Below are positions 1 through 12,102 of a stretch of DNA of 48,886 nt, piece by piece. The stretch is from Streptomyces sp. Ru73 (lineage in GTDB: Bacteria; Actinomycetota; Actinomycetes; Streptomycetales; Streptomycetaceae): contig NZ_PQSQ01000062.1 of the NCBI RefSeq assembly GCF_002920575.1, forward strand, positions 1 through 48,886, given 5' to 3'. How positions within the stretch are numbered: the first letter of the stretch is position 1; every line of letters starts with the position of its first letter. A model generated the notes under the pieces. The model did not search any database, was not told the origin of the DNA, and was given only the letters and a program-made list of their open reading frames with translations. The translations under genes were made by a program, and so were the position numbers.

Positions 1-1677
1 GGTACGCCTCCGGCTCCGGGTACGCCAGCGCCGCCCGGTGTTCCCGGAGCGGACCGGCCGTCTCCCGCGGAGGTCGCGGACGAGGCGGCCGACAAGGCAG
101 AGGCCCGTCCGGCGGGTCCCGGTACGCCGCCGCCCGCGGCACCCGGTGGCCCGGCGGGCGGCTACGTGCCGACCCAGATGGTGTCCCAGCTGGACCCGAG
201 TGCCGCGGGACCCGAGGGCACGCCGGACACGGCGGACGGCGCGCAGACGCCGCCGCCCGGCGCCCCCGGTGCTCCTGGCGCCCCCGGTGCGCCCGGTGGC
301 GGGGTGCACGCGGCCGCCACGATGCTGGCCGACGGCGCCTCGCTGCCCGGCAACTCCGCCGCTGGCCGGACCGGTGGCGGTGCGCCGCCGCCTCCCGCGC
401 CGCCCGGTACGCCCGGCGCGGCCGGTCCCGGCACGCCTCCGCCGCCGCCCGCCGCCCCCGGTACGCCGCCTCCGGGCGCGCCCGCCGGGCCCGGGGCGCC
501 CGGTGGGGGCGTGCACGCCGCGGCCACGATGCTGGCGAGCCCCGGTACGCCGCCGCCCGGTCCGGGTGCGCCGCCCCCGGGCCCCGGAATGCCGCCGGCC
601 GCGCCCCCCATGGGGCAGCAGCCCGGCGCGCCCATGGGGCAGCCGCCCGTCGGTGGCCCCGCGTACGGCTATCCGCAGGCGCCCGGCGGTCAGCCGACCG
701 TCGGCCCCGGCTACATGGCCGTACTGCGCTACCGCGCGCCGGACGGTTCCGAGCAGCAGATCATCCGGCGTTCGGCGCCGGGCACGCCGCATCCGGAGTG
801 GCAGATCCTGCACGAGCTGCGCGGCCTGAACGTGCCGCCGCAGCAGGTGCTGGAGCTCCACACCGAGCTGGAGTCCTGCGACCTGCCGGGCGGCTACTGC
901 GCCCGGATGATCCGGGAGACCTGGCCGCAGGTGCGGATCAGCCACACCGCCGCGTACGGCCACGACCACGCCTCGCGGCAGCAGGGCGTACGCCATCTGA
1001 TCGAGCATCAGGGTGAGCTGCACCAGGTGGCGGACGGCCCGGCGCGGCCCGCGCCGGTGCGGGTGCCGCTGCCGCACCCGTCGCAGATCCAGCTCGCGCC
1101 GCCGGTGCCGCCGCAGGTGATCGGCCAGGAGCTGGAGCAGGCGTTCGGGCCGCAGGGGGTGTTCCGCTTCGACCAGCGGGCCGTGTCCCGGCAGGGCGTG
1201 CCCGACGTGGTGGCGCAGACCCTGGTGTGGGCGGGTGTGCCGGTCGATTTCGGCCCGTTCTTCTGGGGGCAGGCGCAGCCGGGCCGGCCGGTGCCGACGC
1301 TGGCGGAGCTGGCCCAGGAGCGGGGCGTGCAGCCGGCTCCGGACGCGGGTTCGTACCTGGTCATGGGCACCGACTTCGGGCGTCAGCTGTGCGTGCAGTA
1401 CGGCACGGCGCACATCGTGGCGGTGCCGCTGGAGGCGGGGCCCGGCGGGCAGGCGGCGACGCCGCAGTTCGTGAACACCGGGCTGCCCGAGTTCGTGCGC
1501 TGCATGGCGATGCTGGGCCGGATGTGGCGGCTGCGGTACGGGCTGAACCCGGAACAGGCGGGCCGCTGGACCACGGACTTCCAGGCGCAGCTGGTGGCGC
1601 TGGACCCGCAGGCGCTCGGTTCGCCGGAGAGCTGGTGGTCGGTGCTGCTGGAGCAGATGTGGGACGGCCTGCTGTAG
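1..1677 (+). CDS. Deaminase-like / SUKH-4 fusion protein, 5'-truncated by the window edge
   Basis: Frame 1 is open from the first base, so the gene begins upstream; 558 residues are visible. Residues 1-235 (counted from the window edge) are a low-complexity Pro/Gly/Ala region. It holds two copies of the motif VHAAATMLA (His103 and His172) and one PTQMVSQLD. Residues about 236-340 carry deaminase-fold hallmarks: His264-Pro-Glu266 (an HxE zinc/proton-shuttle motif), then ELESC-x6-C with Cys293 and Cys300. Such domains occur as toxin tips in polymorphic toxin systems. Residues about 370-555 look like a SUKH-4 immunity-type domain, with a GVPVDFGPFF region and the ending WWSVLLEQMWDGLL. A toxin-type domain and an immunity-type domain in one chain suggests a self-contained or regulatory protein rather than an exported toxin; that is inference. 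The family names come from motif reading and the SUKH-4 call is the less certain. Confidence 0.72.
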   Translation, partial: GTPPAPGTPAPPGVPGADRPSPAEVADEAADKAEARPAGPGTPPPAAPGGPAGGYVPTQMVSQLDPSAAGPEGTPDTADGAQTPPPGAPGAPGAPGAPGGGVHAAATMLADGASLPGNSAAGRTGGGAPPPPAPPGTPGAAGPGTPPPPPAAPGTPPPGAPAGPGAPGGGVHAAATMLASPGTPPPGPGAPPPGPGMPPAAPPMGQQPGAPMGQPPVGGPAYGYPQAPGGQPTVGPGYMAVLRYRAPDGSEQQIIRRSAPGTPHPEWQILHELRGLNVPPQQVLELHTELESCDLPGGYCARMIRETWPQVRISHTAAYGHDHASRQQGVRHLIEHQGELHQVADGPARPAPVRVPLPHPSQIQLAPPVPPQVIGQELEQAFGPQGVFRFDQRAVSRQGVPDVVAQTLVWAGVPVDFGPFFWGQAQPGRPVPTLAELAQERGVQPAPDAGSYLVMGTDFGRQLCVQYGTAHIVAVPLEAGPGGQAATPQFVNTGLPEFVRCMAMLGRMWRLRYGLNPEQAGRWTTDFQAQLVALDPQALGSPESWWSVLLEQMWDGLL

Positions 1678-1698
1678 CCGGCGTCCGAGGGCGCCGGC
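1677..1698 (+). terminator. Short GC hairpin after the deaminase/SUKH-4 gene
   Basis: GCCGGCG (1677-1683) pairs with CGCCGGC (1692-1698) around an 8-nt loop, overlapping the end of the TAG stop. It has no T-tract, as is usual for Streptomyces terminators. It is a weak candidate because only 7 bp pair. Confidence 0.35.
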
Positions 1699-1799
1699 GT
1701 GGGGTGATGTCCTCCGTGATGTCCCCCGTACGGCGGTGACGGTGCGTCATACGTGGCGCTCGACCTGCGCGGCGGGCCGGGCGCCACGATCATGCCGGT

Positions 1800-2837
1800 A
1801 TGGCCCCACCGTCCTTGCCGCCGCCGAGTTCGCCGACGCTGTACCGGGGCGGGCGCGGGCGGCGGCGCGGTGCGCGACGGTCGTGGCCGCGGCGGATCGC
1901 GCTGCTGGTGACGGTGGTGGTGCTGCTCGCCGTGGCGCTGGCGGTCGCGCTGTTCTTCTGGGCGGGCGGACAGCTGCACCAGATGGACGCGCTGAGCGGC
2001 TACCCGGGCCGGCCGTCCTCGGGCAAGGGCACGAACTGGCTGCTGGCCGGCTCCGACAGTCGGCGTGATCTGACCCCTGAGCAGCAGCGGAAGCTGCACG
2101 TGGGCCGTGATGCCGGGCGCAACACCGATACGGTGCTGCTGCTGCACTACGGGGACAGCGGCCCGTATCTGGTGAGCCTGCCGCGGGACAGCTATGTCGA
2201 GGTGCCGGGGCACGGCAGGAACAAGCTGAACGCGGCGTACGGGATCGGCGGCGCGAAGCTGCTCACGCGCACCGTCGAACAGGCGACGGGGCTGCGCGTC
2301 GACCACTACGCCGAGCTCGACTTCCTCGGCCTGGTGCGGGTGGTGGACGCGCTGGGCGGGGTCCGGCTGTGCCTGGACGCGCCGCTGAAGGACGAGAAGT
2401 CGGGCGCGGACTTCCCGGCGGGCTGCTCGCACATGGACGGCGTGCGGGCGCTGGCGTACGTACGGGCCCGTTACAGCGATCCCCGGGGCGATCTGGGACG
2501 CGTGACGCGGCAGCGGGCACTGATGAGCGCGGTGGCCGGGGAGATGCTCGGCCCGGGTGTGCTGCTGAACCCGTTCCGGCTGGTGCCGGCGCTGGACGCG
2601 GCGCTGGCCGCGCTGCGGGTGGACGAGCGTGCGGGGGTGGTGGACCTGACGCAGATGGGACTGTCGATGAAGCAGGTGGCGGACGGCTCGGGGAAGGCCG
2701 TGACGGTGCCGGTGACCGGCCCCGGCGAGCAGGTGGCCGGGGCGGGCGACGTGCTCGTGTGGGACCGGGAGAAGGCCCGGCGGCTGTTCCGTGCCGTGCG
2801 CGCCGACGAGCCGATTCCGACTTCTGCTGAAAAGTGA
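1800..2837 (+). CDS. LytR-CpsA-Psr (LCP) family cell-wall glycopolymer transferase
   Basis: A 345-residue type II membrane protein. A basic N-terminus (RGGRGRRRGARRSWPRR) is followed by one membrane helix at about residues 36-58. The LCP domain starts near residue 80 (KGTNWLLAGSDSR) and shows the family signatures DTVLLLHYG, LVSLPRDSYVEVPG, NKLNAAYGIGG and the later DALGGVRLCLD, plus YVRARYSDPRGDLGRVTRQR with its basic phosphate-binding residues. LCP enzymes attach phosphate-linked glycopolymers such as teichoic acids or arabinogalactan to peptidoglycan outside the membrane. The ATG at 1800 has no Shine-Dalgarno. A GATCAT hexamer ends 6 nt before it, so it may be leaderless. The next gene starts 105 bp on and also concerns the cell envelope or cytoskeleton. 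Confidence 0.92.
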   Translation: MAPPSLPPPSSPTLYRGGRGRRRGARRSWPRRIALLVTVVVLLAVALAVALFFWAGGQLHQMDALSGYPGRPSSGKGTNWLLAGSDSRRDLTPEQQRKLHVGRDAGRNTDTVLLLHYGDSGPYLVSLPRDSYVEVPGHGRNKLNAAYGIGGAKLLTRTVEQATGLRVDHYAELDFLGLVRVVDALGGVRLCLDAPLKDEKSGADFPAGCSHMDGVRALAYVRARYSDPRGDLGRVTRQRALMSAVAGEMLGPGVLLNPFRLVPALDAALAALRVDERAGVVDLTQMGLSMKQVADGSGKAVTVPVTGPGEQVAGAGDVLVWDREKARRLFRAVRADEPIPTSAEK

Positions 2838-2942
2838 CGCATCCTTGGGCAGGGATAGGTGCGGAGTGTCGCGTTATGGGTGCTTCGGACGGATCAACAA
2901 AGATGTGCGCGGACCACGTCATGTCGGAGAGGGGCTTGAGGG

Positions 2943-4325
2943 ATGAGCGCATCGGTGTCGCCTCACGGGTTCGAGGTCGTACGAGGGCGTGGTTACCGTC
3001 CGGAGGACGTGGACCGCAGGGTCGAGGGGCTCTCCGTCGACCGCGACTCGTGCTGGGAACGGGCGGCCCGCCTCACCGTGCTGGCCAACGAGATGACGGC
3101 CGAGCTGGAGCGGCTGCGCGAGTACCTGGCCCAGATGCCGCCCCAGACGTACGAATCGCTGGGTGAGCAGGCCCGGCTGATCCTGACCACGGCGGAGTCC
3201 GAGGCGGAGCGGCTGCGCACGGAGGCGGCCGAGGCCGCCGAACGGCTGGCCGAGGAGACCGCGGAGTACGCGCGGGAGCAGGGTGACGCCGCCGACGCCT
3301 TCGCGGTCAAGCTGCACCAGGACACGGAGGACGCCGCGGTGCGCGCCGTGGAGGCGGCGGAGGCCGAGGCCAGGACGATGGTCGCGGAGGCCGCCCAGGA
3401 GGCCGAGGATCTGCGCCGGGAGGCGGAGGAGTCGCTGCGCGAGATGCGGCGGCGCACCGCCGAGGTCCTGGAGGAGCAGGAGAAGAGCCTGGCCGACAAG
3501 TGGGCGGCGGCCGAGCAGGAGCTGGCCGAGCGCGAGGCGGCCGTGGACCAGCGGATCGCGGCCCTGGAGGAGCGCGGCGAGGCGCGCATCGTGGAGGTGC
3601 AGCGGTACTACGCCAAGATGGAGGAGACCGCGCGGGAGATCGACGAGGAGGCCGCGGCCCGTGCCGCCGAGGTGATCGCGCAGGCCGAGGCCGAGGCGAC
3701 GCGCGTCGAGCGGGCCACCGAGCGGACGCTGCGCGAGCACGAGGAGCGGCGCGAGGAGCTGCGCTCCCACATGGCACACGTGCGCAGCAGCCTGGCCGCC
3801 CTCATGGGCAAGGACCCGGACGCGGCCGAGCGGGACGCGGCGGACGCCGGGGACGCGGCGGAGGCGCGGGAATCCGGCCATGCGCACGACGTGGCGGCGG
3901 ACGGCACGGAGGCCGTGCGCGAGCACACCGAGGAAGCGCGGGACGCCCGCCACGAGGGGGACGCGAACGCCGCGTACGAAGAGGCCGCGAACGCGTCGTA
4001 CGAAGGGGGCGCGAACGCGTCGTACGAAGCGGGCGTCCACGAGACCCACGAAGGGGCGCCCGACGCCGGGTACGAGGGCCACCGGGACGACGGCCACGAG
4101 GCGCGCGGCGGGACGGCGTACGAGGGGCACGAGGCGGCGGCGTACGAAGCTGACGCCTCCGGCGCGGCCGGTGCGGGCGAGTACGCGCGGGCCCGGGAGG
4201 CGCGGCACGGCTCCGGGTACGCCGCCGAGGCGTCCGCCGCGCCCGAGGAGGCGCCCGCCAAGCGCGGCGTCGACCCGGACGAGGAGGACACCCTGGAGAC
4301 CGAGCTGCCGCGCACGGAGGGCTGA
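2943..4325 (+). CDS. DivIVA-like coiled-coil protein (often annotated as cellulose-binding protein)
   Basis: A 460-residue cytoplasmic filament-type protein. Residues 1-60 (FEVVRGRGYRPEDVDRRVEG) look like the short N-terminal DivIVA-type domain. Residues about 60-290 are almost uninterrupted heptad-rich coiled coil (EAERLRTEAAEAAERLAEE and similar). The tail from about 300 is acidic and low in complexity, with many short units of the type ASYEGG, ASYEAG, AYEEAA, GYEGH, AAYEAD, ending in DEEDTLETELPRTEG. Related Streptomyces proteins (DivIVA, Scy, FilP) organise hyphal-tip growth; a polar or cytoskeletal role is inferred, and the cellulose-binding name is historical. The start is ATG 2943 with GAGGG just upstream. 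It converges on the exporter gene that ends at 4360, only 34 bp away. Confidence 0.8.
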   Translation: MSASVSPHGFEVVRGRGYRPEDVDRRVEGLSVDRDSCWERAARLTVLANEMTAELERLREYLAQMPPQTYESLGEQARLILTTAESEAERLRTEAAEAAERLAEETAEYAREQGDAADAFAVKLHQDTEDAAVRAVEAAEAEARTMVAEAAQEAEDLRREAEESLREMRRRTAEVLEEQEKSLADKWAAAEQELAEREAAVDQRIAALEERGEARIVEVQRYYAKMEETAREIDEEAAARAAEVIAQAEAEATRVERATERTLREHEERREELRSHMAHVRSSLAALMGKDPDAAERDAADAGDAAEARESGHAHDVAADGTEAVREHTEEARDARHEGDANAAYEEAANASYEGGANASYEAGVHETHEGAPDAGYEGHRDDGHEARGGTAYEGHEAAAYEADASGAAGAGEYARAREARHGSGYAAEASAAPEEAPAKRGVDPDEEDTLETELPRTEG

Positions 4326-4359
4326 GCCGGGGCCCCGGGCCAGGAGGGCGCGGCGTCCG

Positions 4360-6129
4360 TCAGCCCTTCCGGACGGGCGTGCCCTCCGTCGTGTCCCGCG
4401 CGTCCGCGTGCACGGGGAAGCGGCGCGGCGCGAACAGCAGCGCCGCCAGCGCGAGCAGCCCGGCGACGGCGGCCCCGTAGTAGACGTGCTCGACGGTGAC
4501 GTCCACGGAGCGGCGCAGGTAGTCGGCGGCGCGCTCGGTGAGCGTGCCGGCGTGCTCCAGGGCCCGCGAGACGGCGTCCAGGCCGTCCGGCAGCCCGGCA
4601 CGGAGGCCGGCGGGCGCGTCGGCCAGCCGCCCGGCGAGGGTGGCGTTGGCGACGGCCCCGAAGAGCGCGGCCCCGACGGACTGGCCGACCTGGCGGCAGA
4701 AGAGGATCGAGGCGGTGGCGGTGCCGCGTTCGGCGTACCCGACGGAGGACTGCACGCCGATGATCAGCGGCAGCTGGAACAGCCCGAGGGTGGCGCCCAG
4801 CGCGAGCGAGAGCAGGGCCGGCTGCCAGGCGGCGCCGGGGTAGGGCAGCTGCGGGAAGGCCAGCAGCACCAGTGTGGCCGCGCTCATCCCGAGGAGCGCG
4901 CAGGTGCGGATGCCGAAGCGGTTGTAGACGTGGCTGCTGAGCGCTGCGGCGATCGGCCAGCTCAGCGTCATCGTGGACAGCACGAAGCCGGCCGCGATCG
5001 GCCCGAGGCCCAGCACCGCCTGGGCGTAGGTGGGCAGGAAGACGGTCGGGGCGACCATCAGCAGGCCCAGGGCGCCGAGCGCCAGGTTGACCGTGGAGAT
5101 GGTGCGGCGGCGCCATACCCAGCCGGGGATGATCGGTTCCGCGGCGCGCCGCTCGATCAGTACGGTGACGGCCGCGCACACGGCGCTGGCGCCCAGGAGG
5201 AGCAGCGACGGCAGGGACAACCAGGGCCAGGCGACGCCGCCCTGCACGAGTGCGGTCAGCAGCAGCCCGCCCGAGGCGAAGATGGCCAGCGCGCCGGGCC
5301 AGTCGATCCGTGGCCGCACCGTACGGGAGCGGCCCGCGGGATCCTCGAGGCCCCGCTTGTCCTCGAAGCCCCGCTTGTCCTCGAAGAAGTGCCGCAGGAC
5401 GAGCCAGAGGGCGACCGCGCCGACCGGCAGGTTGACGAGAAAGATCCAGCGCCAGTCCGCGTACGCCGCGAGCAGCCCGCCGAGCGCGGGTCCGGCCACG
5501 GAGGAGGTCGCCCAGACGGTGGAGAGCCTGGCCTGGATCCGGGGCCGCTCCTTCATCGGGTACAGGTCGGCGGCGATGGTCTGCACGGTGCCCTGCAGCG
5601 CGCCGCCGCCGAGGCCCTGGAGCACGCGGAAGGCGATCAGCGAGGCCATGTTCCAGGCGCCCGCGCACAGCAGCGAGCCGGCGAGGAAGACCGCGATGCC
5701 GGTGACGAGGACGGGCTTGCGGCCGAAGGTGTCCGAGAGCTTCCCGTAGACCGGCAGGGTGACGGTGACGGCCAGCAGGTAGCCGGAGAAGAGCCAGGAG
5801 AAGACCGAGAAGCCGCCGAGGTCGCCGACGATCTGCGGGACGGCGGTGGCGATGATGGTGGAGTCCAGCGCGGCCAGCGCCATGCCGAGCATGAGGGCCG
5901 CGACGACCGGACCGCGGCGGGTGACCGTGGCGGGCGCGGGACCGCCGCCCTTCTTGGACGCCGCGCCGCCCTTCTTGGGCCCCGCGCCACCCGCCGCCTC
6001 AGGTGCCGCGTCGGCCGCTGCCTCCGGTGCCGCGCCGCTCGACGTCTCCGGTGCCGCGTCCGCCGTCCGCTCCCGGCCCGCCCGCTCGCCGGTCCCGTTC
6101 ACCGCGCCACCGCCACCGGTCCCGCTCAC
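4360..6129 (-). CDS. MFS drug exporter, EmrB/QacA (DHA2) type
   Basis: The protein is 589 residues from a GTG at 6129. That start has a good upstream purine stretch (GGGAGGGGG); a second GTG nine codons in is possible. The first ~65 residues are a charged, Ala/Lys/Gly-rich cytoplasmic extension. The transporter core begins at RRGPVVAALMLGMALAALDS, which contains the DHA2 helix-1 motif LALDSTI. It continues with YGKLSDTFGRKPVLV (motif A) and LQGLGGGAL, and has about 14 hydrophobic segments. DHA2 proteins export drugs or metabolites by proton antiport. An in-frame 18-bp tandem duplication (5351-5386) gives two EDKRG units in the central cytoplasmic loop. The substrate cannot be read from sequence. 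Confidence 0.88.
   Translation of the reverse strand: MSGTGGGGAVNGTGERAGRERTADAAPETSSGAAPEAAADAAPEAAGGAGPKKGGAASKKGGGPAPATVTRRGPVVAALMLGMALAALDSTIIATAVPQIVGDLGGFSVFSWLFSGYLLAVTVTLPVYGKLSDTFGRKPVLVTGIAVFLAGSLLCAGAWNMASLIAFRVLQGLGGGALQGTVQTIAADLYPMKERPRIQARLSTVWATSSVAGPALGGLLAAYADWRWIFLVNLPVGAVALWLVLRHFFEDKRGFEDKRGLEDPAGRSRTVRPRIDWPGALAIFASGGLLLTALVQGGVAWPWLSLPSLLLLGASAVCAAVTVLIERRAAEPIIPGWVWRRRTISTVNLALGALGLLMVAPTVFLPTYAQAVLGLGPIAAGFVLSTMTLSWPIAAALSSHVYNRFGIRTCALLGMSAATLVLLAFPQLPYPGAAWQPALLSLALGATLGLFQLPLIIGVQSSVGYAERGTATASILFCRQVGQSVGAALFGAVANATLAGRLADAPAGLRAGLPDGLDAVSRALEHAGTLTERAADYLRRSVDVTVEHVYYGAAVAGLLALAALLFAPRRFPVHADARDTTEGTPVRKG
5351..5386. repeat. Perfect 18-bp tandem duplication inside the exporter gene
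   Basis: Two identical 18-bp units (5351-5368 and 5369-5386) lie head to tail within the DHA2 gene. They keep the frame and add six residues to the hydrophilic loop between the two transporter halves, giving FEDKRG-type units in a row. It looks like a recent replication-slippage event. Confidence 0.9.
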
Positions 6130-6730
6130 CGTGCCCCCTCCCAAGTCCGTGTACCGGACACCATTCCACGCCGGCCCGCGTTGCGGAACGGGGCCGCCCA
6201 CGGACCGGGACGGCCCCGCACGGGCCGCGGTGTCCGAGGGGCGCGGGGACGCACGGGGCCGGAGAGACGCGGACCGGGCCGGGCGGAGAGGAGCGGGGCA
6301 GGGCGCACCGGCGCGTGCCGCGGCGGCCGGACGCGGGTCGGGGCGGCCTGGCGCGGGTCGGGGCGGCCTGGCGCGGGCCGGGGCGGCGGCCGGATGCGAG
6401 GCGGGGCGGACGAGCGCAGACCGGGGTGGACGAAGCGTCGCAGGCGGGGCACGGACGCGTACCGCGGGCCGGTGCCGCCTGGCTCCGGAGACCGGTGCGG
6501 CCGGGCCCCCGGCGATCGGTGCGGCCGGGCCCCGGAGGCCGGTGCCGAGGGGCCCCGGAGGCCGGTACGGCCGGTGGCTGTCGGCGGTCGGGCGTACCCT
6601 GGGAAACCCCGGCCCGCTCTCCGCGCACCGGCTGCCGGCGTCACGTACGCCCCGTGCGTCGCGCCCAGCCCGCGGTACTGAAGCGGCCGGTCGTTCGCGT
6701 TGTCCGACTCCCTGGGACGGAAGCCTTTTC
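6130..6730. other. Gene-free GC-rich repetitive spacer between the exporter and mfd
   Basis: About 600 bp carry no convincing gene. Frames stay open only because of extreme GC content and translate to Arg/Gly/Pro-rich low-complexity sequence. Short degenerate direct repeats are visible: GGGTCGGGGCGGCCTGGCGC units at about 6336-6400, and CCCCGGAGGCCGGT-like units at about 6524-6570. The region must hold the divergent promoters for the exporter and mfd, but no clear -35/-10 pair was found. Confidence 0.6.
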
Positions 6731-10267
<3,537 letters not shown>

Positions 10268-10345
10268 GCCGGGTCAGGGCAGGCTCGGTCAGGCCAGGCC
10301 AGGCCAGGCTCGGTCAGGTCAGGTCAGGCCAGGCCGGGCCGGGGC
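10268..10345. repeat. Pentanucleotide (AGGYC) microsatellite-like tract after mfd
   Basis: The spacer after the mfd stop is built almost entirely from AGGCC, AGGTC and AGGCTCGGTC units in tandem, at about 10274-10336. This is simple-sequence DNA. Copy number may vary between isolates. Confidence 0.75.
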
Positions 10346-10370
10346 GCCCGCTCCGTGAACGGGGGCGGGC
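10346..10370. terminator. Hairpin between the convergent mfd and DUF2079 genes
   Basis: GCCCGCTCC (10346-10354) pairs with a GG-GGGCGGGC arm ending at 10370. The loop is about 5 nt, with one wobble pair and a small bulge. It lies between convergent genes, so it may stop transcription from both sides. Confidence 0.5.
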
Positions 10371-10417
10371 GGGGCTGTCGCGGGTCCGTTGGGGCCGGTA
10401 GCCGGCGACCCCGTGCG

Positions 10418-11884
10418 TCAGTTCTTGGCGGCGCGCTTCAGGAGCGTCAGGCCGCCCGCCTCGCCGTCCGGGACGTACACCGTGCCCGGGTGGCGGGCGG
10501 CGGCCTCCGCGACGGCCTGCGAGGTGGTCCGGCCGTCCTGGAGCTGCACCGCGATGTAGTCCGGCGCGATGCCGCGGGTGTCACCTATCCAGTACACCGT
10601 CGTACGTCCCGTGAGACGGCTGATGGGCCGTACGTCGGCCTCCACGGTTGCCCCGTCCGGGATGCGGCCGAGCAGCGCGTCGGCCTCCGCGACGGCGGGC
10701 GGCGTGCGGTAGGTGTCCGCCTCGGTGAGCCGGGCGAGCGGCAGCGTCGTGGTCAGCGCGAGCGCCGCGGCCAGCGCGGCGGCCGGCAGGTGCGCGGCGT
10801 AACTGCGCAGCCAGGGCCGGCGGCTCGCGCGCAGCCTCGGCAGCGCGTCGGTCAGCGCCAGGAAGACCACCGGCATCAGGACGGCGCTGTAGTGCCAGTC
10901 GGTGCCCCAGTAGTGGTCGTCGTGCGAGACGAACCGCCAGCCGAGGGTCGGCACGGCGGCGAGCAGCAGCGGTGAACGCATCGCCAGCAGGCCGGTCGTG
11001 GGCAGCAGCGTCCACAGCAGCGTGCGGACGGCCGTGTCCACGGGGATGACGGGGGCGGGGCCGCCGTCGCCGCTCAGCTTGTTCCAGTAGTCGTAGGAGC
11101 CCGCGCCGTTGAAGGCCGGGATGATCACGCCGAGCGTGAGCGCGGTGGCGGCGAGCCCGAAGAAGACCAGCGCGACGGCCGCCGGCACCAGCCGCCGCGC
11201 CCGGATCACCACGATCACGCCGATGGCCGCGGCGGTCACCCCCAGGTCCTCCTTGACCAGGACCAGCGGGGCCGCCCAGCACACCGCAGCGGTCCAGCGC
11301 CGGTGCACCACCGCCTCCAGCGAGAAGGCGAGCAGCGGCAGCGCGAACGCGATCTCGTGGAAGTCGAAGTCCACGGCGCGCTGGACGCCCCAGGACAGCC
11401 CGTACGCCATGCCGATCGCGAGCCCGGCGCGGCGGCCGAGCAGCCGGCCGGCGCAGCGGGTGACCGGGACGGCGGACAGCGCGAAGAGCGCCGCCTGCGC
11501 GACGAGCAGGGTGACGGGGGAGGGGAACAGCCGGTAGAGCGGGGCGAGCAGGACGAGGACGGGGCTGAAGTGGTCGCCGAGGATGTTGGCGCCCGGCCCC
11601 TTGAGGTCGGCGACGGGTGCCCGGAGGTGGGCGTAGGCCCGTACGACCTGCTCGAATATCCCGAGGTCCCAGGAGAGCGTGCCCAGGGTGCGGTAGCGCT
11701 GCACGGACAGCACGGCGAAGAGGACGAAGAGGGCGGCGGCCGTCCAGTACGGGTCCAGGCGCGGGGAGCGGAGCGCTGCGGCCCGGGACCGGACACGGGC
11801 GGCCGGCGCCGCGGTCTCCCGGCCGTCCGCGGTGGCCGTACGGGCGCCGGTGCTCTCCGCCGCGGTTCCTGCGGCCGTGTCCAT
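10418..11884 (-). CDS. DUF2079 polytopic membrane protein
   Basis: The protein is 488 residues, starting at ATG 11884 with AAGGA upstream. A 45-residue Ala/Thr-rich cytoplasmic leader precedes about ten hydrophobic helices. DUF2079 signatures are readable: LSWDLGIFEQVVRAYAH, NILGDHFSPVLVLLAPLYR, WGVQRAVDFDFHEIAFALP, LVKEDLG and HDDHYWGTDWHYSAVLMPV. The conserved Asp, His and Glu residues on the outer face resemble GT-C glycosyltransferases such as mannosyltransferases. That suggests lipid-linked sugar transfer, but no activity has been assigned here. The C-terminal ~120 residues form an extracytoplasmic domain. The gene converges on mfd and is divergent from the HNH lipoprotein gene. Confidence 0.85.
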   Translation of the reverse strand: MDTAAGTAAESTGARTATADGRETAAPAARVRSRAAALRSPRLDPYWTAAALFVLFAVLSVQRYRTLGTLSWDLGIFEQVVRAYAHLRAPVADLKGPGANILGDHFSPVLVLLAPLYRLFPSPVTLLVAQAALFALSAVPVTRCAGRLLGRRAGLAIGMAYGLSWGVQRAVDFDFHEIAFALPLLAFSLEAVVHRRWTAAVCWAAPLVLVKEDLGVTAAAIGVIVVIRARRLVPAAVALVFFGLAATALTLGVIIPAFNGAGSYDYWNKLSGDGGPAPVIPVDTAVRTLLWTLLPTTGLLAMRSPLLLAAVPTLGWRFVSHDDHYWGTDWHYSAVLMPVVFLALTDALPRLRASRRPWLRSYAAHLPAAALAAALALTTTLPLARLTEADTYRTPPAVAEADALLGRIPDGATVEADVRPISRLTGRTTVYWIGDTRGIAPDYIAVQLQDGRTTSQAVAEAAARHPGTVYVPDGEAGGLTLLKRAAKN

Positions 11885-12102
11885 ACCGATCCTTACTCCT
11901 CGACTTCCGAAAAGGTACTCGAAACCATCGAAACGGACGGGCCGTCCTACAAGGCGGCCGGGGCGACGTACGGTCGCCTTGATCACCCCGGCCCGGAGCC
12001 GCCCGGTCAGGCGGGTGCGGCCCTCGGGCCCGATGGCCGGCCCGGCCGGCCGGGGCGTGCCGCGTCCTGGCCCGCCCGTGCCGTGACTCAACCGAAGATT
12101 GG

